DNA from: a virus
Reading direction: 5' to 3' (one strand)
Virus record (IMG/VR): IMGVR_UViG_3300042502_001458
Span: 1 to 45,669 of that record
DNA length: 45,669 nucleotides
The first letter of the stretch is position 1. Each line of letters starts with the position of its first letter. The notes under the pieces were generated by a model that was not told the origin of the DNA, searched no databases, and saw nothing but the letters and a program-made list of their open reading frames with translations. Positions 14,440-22,767 of this stretch are shown here, piece by piece. A program made the translations under genes and the position numbers.

Positions 14440-14889
14440 ATGAATTCAAAAAAAATTATAGACGCAATTGCTGCTGAACGACAAAAGTACGAAAAAAATG
14501 TTAAAGAATTGACTTTACAGCTTCGTGTTTTTCAACTAGAAGAACAGGTTAAAAAAGAAAAGGCTTATGAAAGCCGCAAAGAAAATCTTAACATTACTGG
14601 CAATTGGCTTAAAGAAAAACAAATCATTAGAATTGGAGATCTTGTTAAAGTCACCGGAAGCCGCGCTGGTCCATACCGGCAAATAGCAGCCATCTTAAAC
14701 GACAGAATAGTTGGTAATGTTGCTGTGCTTAAGCGTGAGAAAAAGCAAGATGGCACATATATACAATTTTGGTCCACTAAACATTTCAAAGTGACTGAGC
14801 AAGGTTTCAACAAAATTACGCACATTTTTCGATCAGGGAAGTTTGTTCCCGTAAAAGAATTGATGGAGAACAATCATAATAACCATTGA
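14440..14889 (+). CDS. Hypothetical protein with N-terminal coiled coil (149 aa)
   Basis: ATG 14440 lies seven bases after GGAAAG; the earlier in-frame TTG is less likely. Residues 5-50 form a charged coiled coil; the rest has an SH3/KOW-like start (IRIGDLVKVTGSRAGPYRQI), which may bind nucleic acid or protein. Family unknown. The stop codon overlaps the -35 of P8. Confidence 0.6.
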   Translation: MNSKKIIDAIAAERQKYEKNVKELTLQLRVFQLEEQVKKEKAYESRKENLNITGNWLKEKQIIRIGDLVKVTGSRAGPYRQIAAILNDRIVGNVAVLKREKKQDGTYIQFWSTKHFKVTEQGFNKITHIFRSGKFVPVKELMENNHNNH

Positions 14890-14914
14890 CATTTTGCTGA
14901 AAGTTGCTTATATC
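14886..14914 (+). promoter_or_regulatory. Early promoter P8
   Basis: TTGACA (14886-14891), 17 bases, TATATC (14909-14914), then the recurrent TGAATAGTAA. It probably drives the string of genes up to the DNA ligase. Confidence 0.83.
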
Positions 14915-14943
14915 TGAATAGTAAATCAGATTGGAGAATCACA

Positions 14944-15171
14944 GTGCTCTTAACAGAAGTAGAGTATGAGTTCCTTCGTGCTGGCCGTGTGCAAACAGTA
15001 CATGGTAATCGTGCAACATTGACAGTTTTTGGTGAAGGCCAAGATGCCCGATTCCTGATGAAAGGTCCTTCAGGTGAGCATACTTTGCTCGTCGAAGCAA
15101 CAAATCTTCATCGGTTGAATAGTCATTGGGTTGTGTTTGCAAACCACAGTCTTAACAGGATATCAGTATGA
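14944..15171 (+). CDS. Hypothetical protein (75 aa)
   Basis: GTG 14944 follows TTGGAG at a normal distance. The chain alternates short strands (ATLTVFGEGQDARFLMKGP) and looks like a small beta domain. No family recognised. It overlaps the next gene by ATGA. Confidence 0.55.
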   Translation: MLLTEVEYEFLRAGRVQTVHGNRATLTVFGEGQDARFLMKGPSGEHTLLVEATNLHRLNSHWVVFANHSLNRISV

Positions 15172-15524
15172 GAAAAAATCTTGGTAAGTTACTCGAACAA
15201 AAAACGAGTAACTATTTTCGTTGGAAAGAAAACATTGGTTGGACGAAACAGGTGGTCATTGAAGGTGATCATCCTGATTATAGTAACGCACTTCTGCCAC
15301 AGACCGTTATAGACTTGTGTTCTGGTGGTCAAGACGCAATGCGCATTTTTGCTGAAAAAAATGGCCATACGGGCTTAGATAGTGTTGCCTTCTTTATCGA
15401 ACCTGGCAAACACACTGTGTGGTGTGGCAGTGAAGGAGATGATTACGAGGTTGAAACCGATGTGTTTAGGTTGATCGCATATCAAACATGTAAAGTTGGA
15501 ATAAAGACAGAGATTGAGGTTTAA
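15168..15524 (+). CDS. Hypothetical protein (118 aa)
   Basis: Unrecognised. The N-terminus is basic (MRKNLGKLLEQKTSNYFRWK); the rest is mixed, with a GGQDAMRIFAEKNGH helix and a strand-rich end. Its start is coupled to the gene before it. Confidence 0.55.
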   Translation: MRKNLGKLLEQKTSNYFRWKENIGWTKQVVIEGDHPDYSNALLPQTVIDLCSGGQDAMRIFAEKNGHTGLDSVAFFIEPGKHTVWCGSEGDDYEVETDVFRLIAYQTCKVGIKTEIEV

Positions 15525-15525
15525 C

Positions 15526-15717
15526 ATGCCTGCAGATCCAAAGATGCTTGAAGCCTGGGTAGAACGGTTCTTTGACGTCAAAGAGAATATTGTTCACGCG
15601 CTTGAACAGGAACTTTATCGGCATGAAAGTAATCGGGATAGCAAATCTTATTATGAAGATTTGAAGGAAGCAATTGAAGTGATGTACATGCTAAAAGATA
15701 CGAAATACCAATACTAA
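15526..15717 (+). CDS. Hypothetical helical protein (63 aa)
   Basis: ATG 15526 is taken because GAGG lies just upstream and the previous stop precedes it by one base. The protein is almost wholly helical and charged (EAWVERFFDVKENIVHALEQ). Function unknown. Confidence 0.6.
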   Translation: MPADPKMLEAWVERFFDVKENIVHALEQELYRHESNRDSKSYYEDLKEAIEVMYMLKDTKYQY

Positions 15718-15739
15718 ATGCTGTGATATGGGAACAATC

Positions 15740-15850
15740 ATGGAAAAATGTAAAGCATATTTAGCGCTTATCATTTATATTGCTATTTGTTGGTTTCTAT
15801 CATCGTTCTTTCCAGAAATCTTCTTTGCTTTATTCGCTGCGAAAAAGTAG
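15740..15850 (+). CDS. Small single-pass membrane peptide (36 aa)
   Basis: ATG 15740 follows GGGAAC and the frame ends at TAG two bases before the next ATG. The chain is one hydrophobic segment (YLALIIYIAICWFLSSFFPE) with lysines at both ends. Tight packing between two genes supports it. Function unknown. Confidence 0.5.
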   Translation: MEKCKAYLALIIYIAICWFLSSFFPEIFFALFAAKK

Positions 15851-15852
15851 TC

Positions 15853-16377
15853 ATGGATATCCTTGAACATCTTCGCGCGCGGCACTTAAATACGAAGCTT
15901 CATACCGCTTGGGTAGATGAAGTCGAAGCTGTTGCAACCTTTCCTTTGTGGAATCTATCCGGTCAATTTACTGGATATCATCAATATCGACCAAGCGCGA
16001 GTAAAAAACCAGATAATAACCCTCGTGATAGTCGTTATTTCACTTGGAGAAAGGATAAGGTTGTAGGAATCTGGGGCCTTGAGTCTTGGAATCTTTCTAA
16101 TACTTTATTCGTTACGGAAGGTATTTTTGATGCGGCTCGGCTTACAAACATGGGCGCTGCAGCAGTTGCTACACTTTCAAATGAGGTTAGTCCTTCATTA
16201 GCGCGATGGCTTTGGATCGTTGGGCGGTCAAGACGAATTGTAACTGTTTGTGATGACGATGCAGCCGGTAAAAAACTGGCTAAGTATGGTCATACATTCC
16301 ATGTTGTAACTGGTTATCATGACATGGGTGAAGCCTCTGATTCATATGTTGAGAATTTTTTGAGGGAATATAAATGA
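15853..16377 (+). CDS. TOPRIM-domain protein, DnaG-primase-like
   Basis: The 174-residue product has the TOPRIM glutamate in LFVTEGIFDAARL and the DxD in VTVCDDDAAGKKLA. The upstream part (WNLSGQFTGYHQYRP...YFTW) resembles the region before TOPRIM in phage primases. It lacks a primase zinc finger and is short, so it may be a nuclease, a primase fragment or an accessory replication protein. It overlaps the zincin gene by ATGA. Confidence 0.75.
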   Translation: MDILEHLRARHLNTKLHTAWVDEVEAVATFPLWNLSGQFTGYHQYRPSASKKPDNNPRDSRYFTWRKDKVVGIWGLESWNLSNTLFVTEGIFDAARLTNMGAAAVATLSNEVSPSLARWLWIVGRSRRIVTVCDDDAAGKKLAKYGHTFHVVTGYHDMGEASDSYVENFLREYK

Positions 16378-16889
16378 GAATTCTTCTTCATAAGAATTTT
16401 TATAAGCTATATAGAAATAAGAAGCAACAAGAGCGTATAATCAACGCTATACATTTCTATATTGATGAACACAAAATGCGTCATTATAATTACACTCTTG
16501 AAATTTTATTTGATGAGAAGATATTTGCCCACGAAAGAACAATAGCACTTTTTTATTTAAACGAAAATAGGAAGAGAGGACATGTCGGACTCAGAAAAAA
16601 TCAAAAAAATGATGAATTGATCAATAGTATTTTTCATGAGATTACACACTTTCATCAATTTTTAAAAGGAGATTTGTATGACCATCGTCAAAAATATTTT
16701 TGGAGAGGAAAATCTTTTTCTAAAGTAAACACATCAACCGACTATGATACTTACTATAATTTTCCATGGGAAATAGAAGCTAGAGAAACAGCAACTGAAA
16801 CGCTTAAACTATTCAACAAAAAATACCCATTATCACTTTGGGACAAACTATGTAATCTTTGGAGTAAAATATATGATGAAAGTAATTGA
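16374..16889 (+). CDS. Zincin-like metallopeptidase (HExxH)
   Basis: FHEITHFHQFLKGD contains an HExxH zinc site, and NFPWEIEARETA further on could give the third ligand glutamate, as in gluzincins. Length (171 residues) and layout fit small phage putative metallopeptidases. The substrate is unknown. The last codons overlap the start of the DNA ligase. Confidence 0.65.
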   Translation: MRILLHKNFYKLYRNKKQQERIINAIHFYIDEHKMRHYNYTLEILFDEKIFAHERTIALFYLNENRKRGHVGLRKNQKNDELINSIFHEITHFHQFLKGDLYDHRQKYFWRGKSFSKVNTSTDYDTYYNFPWEIEARETATETLKLFNKKYPLSLWDKLCNLWSKIYDESN

Positions 16890-18009
16890 AACTGGCCCGG
16901 CGCTAATGAAGCGTGATAGTAAGAGTAAAATTCGAGTTTGGTTTGCTGAGATTGGCACTGATGGCGCATATTGGGGTTTGAGAACTATCGCAGGTCTAGA
17001 AGACGGTAAAAAGGTAACCTCAGAGTGGTCATATGTTGAAGAAAAGAACGTAGGCCGATCGAATGCTACAACTCTTGAAGAACAGGCTTTTGCCGAAATG
17101 GCTTCTGAGTATCAAAAGAAGCGTGATCGTGGATACTTCGACAATATCGATAATGTTGACACATTCGATAAGTTCAAACCTATGCTTGCCGAGAAATTCG
17201 AAGATGCTACTCTTGATTGGGATTGGAGTAGGGGCTATTATGTATATAGCCAACCGAAGCTAGATGGTATCAGGTGCATTGCTCGCAAAGACGGATTGTG
17301 GACTAGGTCTGGAAAGGAAATTATTTCAGTTCCTCATATTGTAGAGTCGTTGAAGACTTTCTTTGAAAAATTTCCGAATGTAATTGTCGACGGCGAGTTA
17401 TATAATCATGAATTGAAGGATGACTTTAATTCGATTACGTCGATGGTTCGTAAGACGAAACTAAAATCCGAAGATCTTCGAAAGTCAAAGGAACTTGTGC
17501 AATATCACGTGTATGATATGTACTTCATCGATGATAAGACAATACCATTCCGTAAGCGCGAACTTCTGCGTTGGCAAGTTGCGGATGAGTTCGTAAAGAT
17601 CGTGCCAACTATGCAGGTTAACGATCCTAGTTCTATTGATACGCTTTATGAAAGCTATCTTGAGCATGGATATGAAGGTCAGATGATCCGTATCGATACA
17701 CCATATGAGAACAAGCGGACCAAGAATCTGTTGAAACGTAAAGAGTTCTTAACAGATGAGTTTGAAGTCGTCCAGATGCTTGAAGGTCAAGGAAACTGGC
17801 AAGGTTGTGTTAAGCACTTCATTTTGAAACTAAACGACGAAAAGAACTTCCAAGCTGGAGTTCGTGGTACTATGGATGATCTTCGTGCGCTTCTTTTGAG
17901 CGCAAAGACTCCAGATTGGGTAACGCTTCGTTACTTTACTCCTACTCCCGATGGAGTACCGCGTTTTCCAGTCGTAATCGACTTTGGTTACGGGAAAAGA
18001 GAAGATTAA
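16873..18009 (+). CDS. ATP-dependent DNA ligase
   Basis: The nucleotidyltransferase motifs are clear: motif I QPKLDGIR (K129), motif III VDGELYNH, motif IV YEGQMIRID and motif V LLKRKEF. A C-terminal OB-like part follows. The first 80 residues look like a WGR-type domain (VWFAEIGTDGAYWGLRTIAGL), which binds nucleic acid in other proteins. It seals nicks with ATP during replication. ATG 16873 and 16876 are both possible. Confidence 0.9.
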   Translation: MMKVIETGPALMKRDSKSKIRVWFAEIGTDGAYWGLRTIAGLEDGKKVTSEWSYVEEKNVGRSNATTLEEQAFAEMASEYQKKRDRGYFDNIDNVDTFDKFKPMLAEKFEDATLDWDWSRGYYVYSQPKLDGIRCIARKDGLWTRSGKEIISVPHIVESLKTFFEKFPNVIVDGELYNHELKDDFNSITSMVRKTKLKSEDLRKSKELVQYHVYDMYFIDDKTIPFRKRELLRWQVADEFVKIVPTMQVNDPSSIDTLYESYLEHGYEGQMIRIDTPYENKRTKNLLKRKEFLTDEFEVVQMLEGQGNWQGCVKHFILKLNDEKNFQAGVRGTMDDLRALLLSAKTPDWVTLRYFTPTPDGVPRFPVVIDFGYGKRED

Positions 18010-18012
18010 CGG

Positions 18013-18041
18013 TTGACATTCTCACAAACATTGATTATATC
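18013..18041 (+). promoter_or_regulatory. Early promoter P9
   Basis: TTGACA (18013-18018), 17 bases, TATATC (18036-18041). It lies directly after the DNA ligase stop. Confidence 0.85.
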
Positions 18042-18070
18042 TATTCTAATTAAAGAAGAGGAATGTTACT

Positions 18071-18481
18071 ATGAAATTAGTAGTATGTTATACGCACGGC
18101 GGATATGAAGGCACATGGCATGAAAACCTCTGCGTAGAATATGAGTCTAAAGATCATTTTCTTGTAGCGTTTATTGACGCGTTTGATGAAATGATTAAGA
18201 CTCGGAAGTTGATATCAGCAGCTAAGCAAGCAGTAGCAGACGCGCGGGCCTCAAAGGACAACAAGAAAATTGAAACCGCGTTAGAAAAATTATCAGAAAC
18301 GCTTAAATCACATTCGGACGTATTATATGATGGCATCGTCGTAGATGGAATGACGTTTCCAAACTTTCAAGACTATGAGATGAATAATGGAGTATTCCTT
18401 ATTACGAATCTTCCAGACGTCTATGAACTTGAAGAGTGGTTCGAACTTAACCGTGCACATAAGGAACCAGTATGTTTGTAA
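18071..18481 (+). CDS. Hypothetical protein (136 aa)
   Basis: Unrecognised. A helical, lysine/alanine-rich middle (ISAAKQAVADARASKDNKKI) is flanked by strand-like ends. The C-terminal acidic part ends in VYELEEWFELNRAHKEP. It overlaps the next gene by ten bases. Confidence 0.6.
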   Translation: MKLVVCYTHGGYEGTWHENLCVEYESKDHFLVAFIDAFDEMIKTRKLISAAKQAVADARASKDNKKIETALEKLSETLKSHSDVLYDGIVVDGMTFPNFQDYEMNNGVFLITNLPDVYELEEWFELNRAHKEPVCL

Positions 18482-18672
18482 TGGAAGAATCGTTTGAGCC
18501 TACAAACGCGTTCGCGTGGGGCGCCGAGGCCTGGTCGAAGCGCGTAGGCTTAGATAACGCAAAGGTAGATGACGAGTTAGTACGATTTCTCGTATCGTTT
18601 GTACTGAAACTAGACGTGGAAATAAAGTGTCTCCAGAACCGACTTAACATTTTAGAAGGACGACCAGAATGA
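18472..18672 (+). CDS. Hypothetical protein (66 aa)
   Basis: ATG 18472 lies within the end of the previous gene; ATG 18481 is an alternative. The C-terminal half is a leucine-rich helix (FVLKLDVEIKCLQNRLNILEG), suggesting oligomerisation. Codons are somewhat richer in GC than in neighbouring genes. Function unknown. Confidence 0.55.
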   Translation: MFVMEESFEPTNAFAWGAEAWSKRVGLDNAKVDDELVRFLVSFVLKLDVEIKCLQNRLNILEGRPE

Positions 18673-18788
18673 GCGAACTCATCATCTACTACATTTTGCC
18701 GAATATTGTTCTGTTTGGCAGCATTTATGGTTTTTCAAAGTTCATTGAGTATGCAACATGGCAAATGATTTTGAAAAAATGCCGATAG
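18669..18788 (+). CDS. Small membrane peptide (39 aa)
   Basis: The ATG overlaps the previous stop and the frame runs into the start of the DUF7666 gene. It has one hydrophobic segment (IIYYILPNIVLFGSIYGF) and a basic end. Coupled overlaps on both sides support it. Function unknown. Confidence 0.45.
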   Translation: MSELIIYYILPNIVLFGSIYGFSKFIEYATWQMILKKCR

Positions 18789-19474
18789 ATAATTCAAATA
18801 TTGCCTGGTGCTTTACCGGTGATACACTGAGTGATGGCAAGCCAATTCCACTCATCAATCAAACGATTAAGTTTAGTGACAATATTCAGATATATAAATC
18901 AGGATACAATTGGTCTAAGTATCCAACAGATGCTCTCAGTCACGCTGGTTGTCATGATAACATCTATATGCTTCATAGAATATATTTCGGTGGTGAAATT
19001 ATAGAAAAATATAACGATGGTGTTTCATCTGAATTGACTATTCTTGCCACTATTGATGCTAGCCAGTTATTGTTAAGATACGCAGCTGATTTAGCGTTAT
19101 CTCTTTCACATCTATACGAAATACCCGATGTAGTCAAAGAGTATTTGACTACGTTAAACGCGTCTACATTAAAAATATCACATATAACTATTCAAAAATT
19201 ATATAATGATTTGAATATTTCTACAAACAGAAAAAATATATCAGATTTGGTAATTCTAAAGGCTATAGAAACAGCCTATAATTGTATTAGTCATGATAAA
19301 TTTACATGTGATAAAGCTCTTAACGTAAAAATGAGTTGTATAGATACACATAGACATATATCTATAATGAATGGTTACAAGATATTTGCGTCTAGGTACT
19401 ATAGAAATATTCCCAACACGTTTTTAGATTTTGATGAACGCACATATACCGCATTTAGTGTAAATGGCTATTGA
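18758..19474 (+). CDS. DUF7666-like protein
   Basis: WCFTGDTLSDGKPIPLINQT, ESG-like KSGYNWSKYPTDAL and HRIYFGGEIIEKYNDGVSSE match the pattern I know from DUF7666 phage and prophage proteins, followed by TILATIDASQLLLRYAADLAL. The last 100 residues are more divergent and AT-rich. Function is unknown. The stop codon overlaps the -35 of P10. Confidence 0.7.
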   Translation: MANDFEKMPIDNSNIAWCFTGDTLSDGKPIPLINQTIKFSDNIQIYKSGYNWSKYPTDALSHAGCHDNIYMLHRIYFGGEIIEKYNDGVSSELTILATIDASQLLLRYAADLALSLSHLYEIPDVVKEYLTTLNASTLKISHITIQKLYNDLNISTNRKNISDLVILKAIETAYNCISHDKFTCDKALNVKMSCIDTHRHISIMNGYKIFASRYYRNIPNTFLDFDERTYTAFSVNGY

Positions 19475-19499
19475 CATTCTTGTAAAGATATCATATATA
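19471..19499 (+). promoter_or_regulatory. Early promoter P10
   Basis: TTGACA (19471-19476), 17 bases, TATATA (19494-19499), then GAATAGTAAGAA. It drives the Rnl1-like ligase. Confidence 0.82.
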
Positions 19500-19527
19500 T
19501 GAATAGTAAGAATATGAAAGGCTTGCT

Positions 19528-20655
19528 ATGAACTATAAATTCCCTGAAATCCGTACAATCAATGACGTCCTTCCACACATCGAAGGACGCACAGAGTTCA
19601 TTGTCGCTGAGCGCGAAGGCTTTACAGTCGTCAACTATGTTGTAGCGTTTCCAGATACGTTTGCTATGACTGGACCTGATGATCTTAGCGGTGCGATTCG
19701 GCGTGAATGTCGCGGTCTCATTTTTGATGATCAAGGTAAAATCATGAGTCGCCCTTATCACAAGTTCTTCAATGTGAACGAGCGTGATGAGACACAAGCT
19801 CATGTTCTCGATCTGACGCAGCCTCATATCGTAATGGATAAACTTGATGGGTCGATGATTCGTCCTGTTCGGCAAAACGGTATCATTCGTCTTGCTACGA
19901 AGATGGGCATTACCGATGTTGCGCTCGAAGCTGAAAAACTGCTTACTGATAAACAATATGACTTTTTAGATCAAACAATGAATTGGAGCCTGACTCCGAT
20001 CTTCGAATATGTTTCGCCAACAAACAAAATTGTAGTTAACTATTCGGAGCCTAAATTGATTCTAACTGGCATTCGTGATAACGTACGAGGCACGTATAAT
20101 GATCTTCGAACCTTTGTAGGAGCTGTGCCGTTTGAAGTTGTAAAAACCAATTCCAGCATTCATGACTTCGGTGCTTATCTTGCCTTCAATCGGGGTGAGA
20201 CTGATCGTGAAGGTGACATCATCGCGTTTGCGGATGGTCATCGCTTGAAAGTAAAAAACGACTGGTATGTTCGTATTCACAAGACGAAAGACCTTGTTCG
20301 CGTCGATCGCAACGTTGTTGACCTGATCATTAACGAAGAACTTGACGATGTACGCAGTCTGCTTGATCAGGCTGATCTTGATCGTGTAAATGAAGTAGAA
20401 ACCAACTTTTGGAAAGACTTTGCCAACGTTGAAGATAGGTTGGCCGGTCTCATGTTGATCGCTCGGACTGTCTATGGTGGAGATAAGAAGCGAGTTGCGC
20501 TTGAACTTGTTCCAAATCTGCTCAAGAAAACTGATGCATCGTTCATCTTCAAAATGCTCGATGGTAAGCCTCTGCGCGATATGCTGATCGATCACGTGAG
20601 AAAATGTGTAGGTAATACTACTCGTTATGAAGAAATGGTAGAATGGATGAAATGA
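19528..20655 (+). CDS. RNA ligase, T4 Rnl1-like
   Basis: The 375-residue product has RRECRGLIFDDQGKIMSRPYHKFFN before the active site, motif I MDKLDGSM (K105), motif IIIa EYVSPTNKIVVNY, motif IV EGDIIAF and motif V KVKNDWYVRIHK. This is the Rnl1 family, which in T4 re-joins tRNA cut in the anticodon loop. The length equals that of T4 Rnl1 (374). It is one of three RNA ligases in this window. Confidence 0.92.
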   Translation: MNYKFPEIRTINDVLPHIEGRTEFIVAEREGFTVVNYVVAFPDTFAMTGPDDLSGAIRRECRGLIFDDQGKIMSRPYHKFFNVNERDETQAHVLDLTQPHIVMDKLDGSMIRPVRQNGIIRLATKMGITDVALEAEKLLTDKQYDFLDQTMNWSLTPIFEYVSPTNKIVVNYSEPKLILTGIRDNVRGTYNDLRTFVGAVPFEVVKTNSSIHDFGAYLAFNRGETDREGDIIAFADGHRLKVKNDWYVRIHKTKDLVRVDRNVVDLIINEELDDVRSLLDQADLDRVNEVETNFWKDFANVEDRLAGLMLIARTVYGGDKKRVALELVPNLLKKTDASFIFKMLDGKPLRDMLIDHVRKCVGNTTRYEEMVEWMK

Positions 20656-20780
20656 GAGAAATTTTCATGTTATTTGGTGGCCTAATTTCGGGCTTAATCA
20701 TTGTAGTTGCTATTCATAGCTCTAGGCAACTATACAAACGGAAAAACCTTCTATTGAGGAGTCAAGGTGATGGGCGTTAA
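20652..20780 (+). CDS. Small single-pass membrane protein (42 aa)
   Basis: The ATG overlaps the ligase stop and the end overlaps the next gene. One hydrophobic segment (MLFGGLISGLIIVVAIHSS) is followed by a basic tail (RQLYKRKNLLLR). Function unknown. Confidence 0.5.
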   Translation: MREIFMLFGGLISGLIIVVAIHSSRQLYKRKNLLLRSQGDGR

Positions 20781-21039
20781 AGATCTATTTCCAGCATTCA
20801 CATTGGTTTTGAATTACTGTAGGCCCAGTGAAAGCAATTGTTTGGTCTACAATGTTGAGGATTCAACTCCAAAGGAACCAAACCTTGTTATGCACTATGC
20901 AGAATTTAACGATGAAGATATGATTGGAGAATCTAAGATTTTCACCATCTCAAAGCAATGGGTGTTAGAAAACTTAGATTCTATTCTACAATCATTACCG
21001 TACACAGAAGAGGACGAAACATTACAACTGGTTATTTAA
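20770..21039 (+). CDS. Hypothetical protein (89 aa)
   Basis: ATG 20770 is preferred to GTG 20767; TTGAGGAGTCAA just upstream can fold with GGAG in the loop, loosely like the NAD+ leader elements but without the AGTGA hairpin. The product is acidic and mixed alpha/beta. Family unknown. Confidence 0.55.
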   Translation: MGVKDLFPAFTLVLNYCRPSESNCLVYNVEDSTPKEPNLVMHYAEFNDEDMIGESKIFTISKQWVLENLDSILQSLPYTEEDETLQLVI

Positions 21040-21203
21040 TCATTTTTCCTTTAACTGCGTCAGGAGATCTTAACACACAATCATACTCAAAAACATTTAG
21101 CTCTTATAAACAATGCATAGAGGCTTCTGAAGAAATGAAGCTTTATTTGAAAGATAAGCCAGAGGTTTTCGCGGTTCTCACAAACTGTAAAGCCGACATG
21201 TAA
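20958..21203 (+). CDS. Hypothetical protein (81 aa or shorter)
   Basis: The part after about base 21030 (IIFPLTASGDLNTQSYSKTF and on) lies beyond the previous gene and looks coding. The only ATG in frame, 20958, forces an 82-base overlap and has a weak ribosome site. A non-standard start near 21026 behind GAGGACGAAAC is possible. Function unknown. Confidence 0.4.
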   Translation: MGVRKLRFYSTIITVHRRGRNITTGYLIIFPLTASGDLNTQSYSKTFSSYKQCIEASEEMKLYLKDKPEVFAVLTNCKADM

Positions 21204-21212
21204 TTTTAGCTA

Positions 21213-21255
21213 TTGACATTACACTCATTGTAGATTATATTTTTTATAGTGTAAT
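21213..21255 (+). promoter_or_regulatory. Early promoter P11 with flanking dyad
   Basis: TTGACA (21213-21218), 17 bases, TATATT (21236-21241). ATTACACT (21218-21225) and AGTGTAAT (21248-21255) form an inverted repeat that brackets the -10 and likely start site, a plausible operator. Confidence 0.75.
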
Positions 21256-21267
21256 GAGAGGAATAAT

Positions 21268-22398
21268 ATGCGTAAACTTGTAAGTATTCAACGTGTTGAA
21301 GAAGTTAAAGACATCGAAAATGCGGATGCTATCCAAGCGTATCGTATTCTTGGTTGGTGGGTGGTTGACAAAAAGAATCAATATTCTGTCGGCGATAGCG
21401 TAATATATCTTGAAATAGATTCTTGGGTTCCAACCCACATAGCGCCGTTTCTTTCAAAGGGGCAAGAACCTCGTGAGTACAACGGAGTGAAAGGTGAACG
21501 TCTGCGTACGATTCGTCTTCGCGGACAGGTTTCCCAAGGATTATTGCTTTCTGTTGATATTCTTCCCGGGCCGTCTAGATATCTACCAGGCGGATATGTT
21601 CAATTTGGTGATTTCGAGCCTGTTCGTCTCTTTGATGAAGGAACAGATCTAACTGAAATTCTAGGCATTCAGAAGTGGGAGCCAACTCTACCTGCTCAAC
21701 TTCAGGGACAGGCAAAGGGAACGTTTCCGACTTCGCTCATTCCAAAGACAGATCAAGAGCGTATTCAAAACTGCTTTGGCGATATCCAAAAGAAGGCCAA
21801 GCGATTTGCTACCGAGAAAGTTTGGAACGCCGAGACTCAAACACTTGAAGAAAAGCCAGTCATTGTTCCAGATGACTTCGAAGAGCCTACATACGAAGTG
21901 ACGATGAAGCTCGATGGTTCAAGCTGTACGATCTTTCGCTGGGAAGGTGAGCTTCGCGTTTGTAGCCGAAACCTTGAACTCAAGATCAACGATGAGAACA
22001 AAGACAACACCTTTGTCGCAATGGCCATTAAGATTGGTGATCGTATCCCAGATGGATTTGCTTTTCAGGGCGAAATCATGGCGCCTGGCGTACAAGGGAA
22101 TCGCGAAGGGTTCACTGAAACTAAGTTCTTCGTCTTTGACATTTTTAGCATTCGTGATTTTGCTTACTTGGACCCGATTGCGCGACAGTTTGAATGTAAG
22201 CGGCTGGGCATTGATCATGTTCCGGTTCTAGGCATGAATTGGAAAGCACCCGAAAGTGTTGAAGAAGGCCTTGCTCTTGCAGAAGGCCCAAGCATCAATC
22301 ACAAGATCCGTGAAGGTCTGGTGTGGAAGTGCAACGAAGACCCAAGCTTTAGTTTCAAAACAATCTCAAACGAATGGTTGTTAAAACACGGAGACTAA
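21268..22398 (+). CDS. RNA ligase with N-terminal OB-like domain (Rnl5/DraRnl-like)
   Basis: The first ~150 residues look like the OB domain that precedes the catalytic part in Deinococcus-type RNA ligase (SIQRVEEVKDIENADAIQAY, VGDSVIYLEIDSWVP, LRGQVSQGLLL). The catalytic domain has motif I TMKLDGSS (K214), FQGEIMAPG, FFVFDIFSI, REGLVWK and a final SFKTIS. Members seal nicked RNA, including ends opposite DNA or with mixed strands. It is distinct from the two other ligases. Confidence 0.85.
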   Translation: MRKLVSIQRVEEVKDIENADAIQAYRILGWWVVDKKNQYSVGDSVIYLEIDSWVPTHIAPFLSKGQEPREYNGVKGERLRTIRLRGQVSQGLLLSVDILPGPSRYLPGGYVQFGDFEPVRLFDEGTDLTEILGIQKWEPTLPAQLQGQAKGTFPTSLIPKTDQERIQNCFGDIQKKAKRFATEKVWNAETQTLEEKPVIVPDDFEEPTYEVTMKLDGSSCTIFRWEGELRVCSRNLELKINDENKDNTFVAMAIKIGDRIPDGFAFQGEIMAPGVQGNREGFTETKFFVFDIFSIRDFAYLDPIARQFECKRLGIDHVPVLGMNWKAPESVEEGLALAEGPSINHKIREGLVWKCNEDPSFSFKTISNEWLLKHGD

Positions 22399-22399
22399 A

Positions 22400-22480
22400 A
22401 TGATTCATTTGCAAGCTTATGTGAAGAAGACGTGTGAAACGCTCCAACAAATAAATGGATATAATAATGTTCTTAGCTAG
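22400..22480 (+). CDS. Possible short peptide (26 aa)
   Basis: The frame from ATG 22400 to TAG 22480 begins right after the ligase stop, behind GGAG, and overlaps the next start. It is very short and carries no motif. It may act only to couple translation. Confidence 0.3.
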   Translation: MIHLQAYVKKTCETLQQINGYNNVLS

Positions 22481-22697
22481 ATACGATCGAAACATTGGAG
22501 ATGATCCAGTTATCGGTGACAGAGTTGAAACTTGTCACTTTGGACCAGCATATAAAGATGGTGAATTTACCGGAATCTTTGCTGGTTGGGCAAGTCAATC
22601 ATTGGGATCAGCTATCGTAATACTCGATAAACCTTTAAGCAGCACAGGTCAACTAGCACTTGTGGTTACTATAGCATGTTTGCGCAAAAGAAAGTGA
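22467..22697 (+). CDS. Hypothetical protein (76 aa)
   Basis: ATG 22467 gives MFLARYDRNIGDDPVIGDRV; ATG 22455 adds four residues. The chain looks like a small SH3-like beta protein (VIGDRVETCHFGP...GSAIVILDKP). Family unknown. Confidence 0.55.
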   Translation: MFLARYDRNIGDDPVIGDRVETCHFGPAYKDGEFTGIFAGWASQSLGSAIVILDKPLSSTGQLALVVTIACLRKRK

Positions 22698-22714
22698 GAC
22701 TTTGTTCTTTCCTA

Positions 22715-22748
22715 TTGACATTCTCCGTGAATATAGTTAAACTATATC
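22715..22748 (+). promoter_or_regulatory. Early promoter P12 with unusual spacing
   Basis: TTGACA (22715-22720) is 22 bases from the usual TATATC (22743-22748); TAAACT (22738-22743) is at 17. ATATAGTT and AACTATAT (22731-22747) form a dyad over the -10 region, suggesting an operator or a remodelled promoter. Confidence 0.6.
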
Positions 22749-22767
22749 TATAGCAAAGGAGATCAAA

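Noticed and set aside
20750-20772. TTGA-GGAG-TCAA before the gene at 20770 as a fourth NAD+-type leader element
   Set aside because: The stem is only four pairs, no AGTGA hairpin precedes it and the gene is not related to NAD+.
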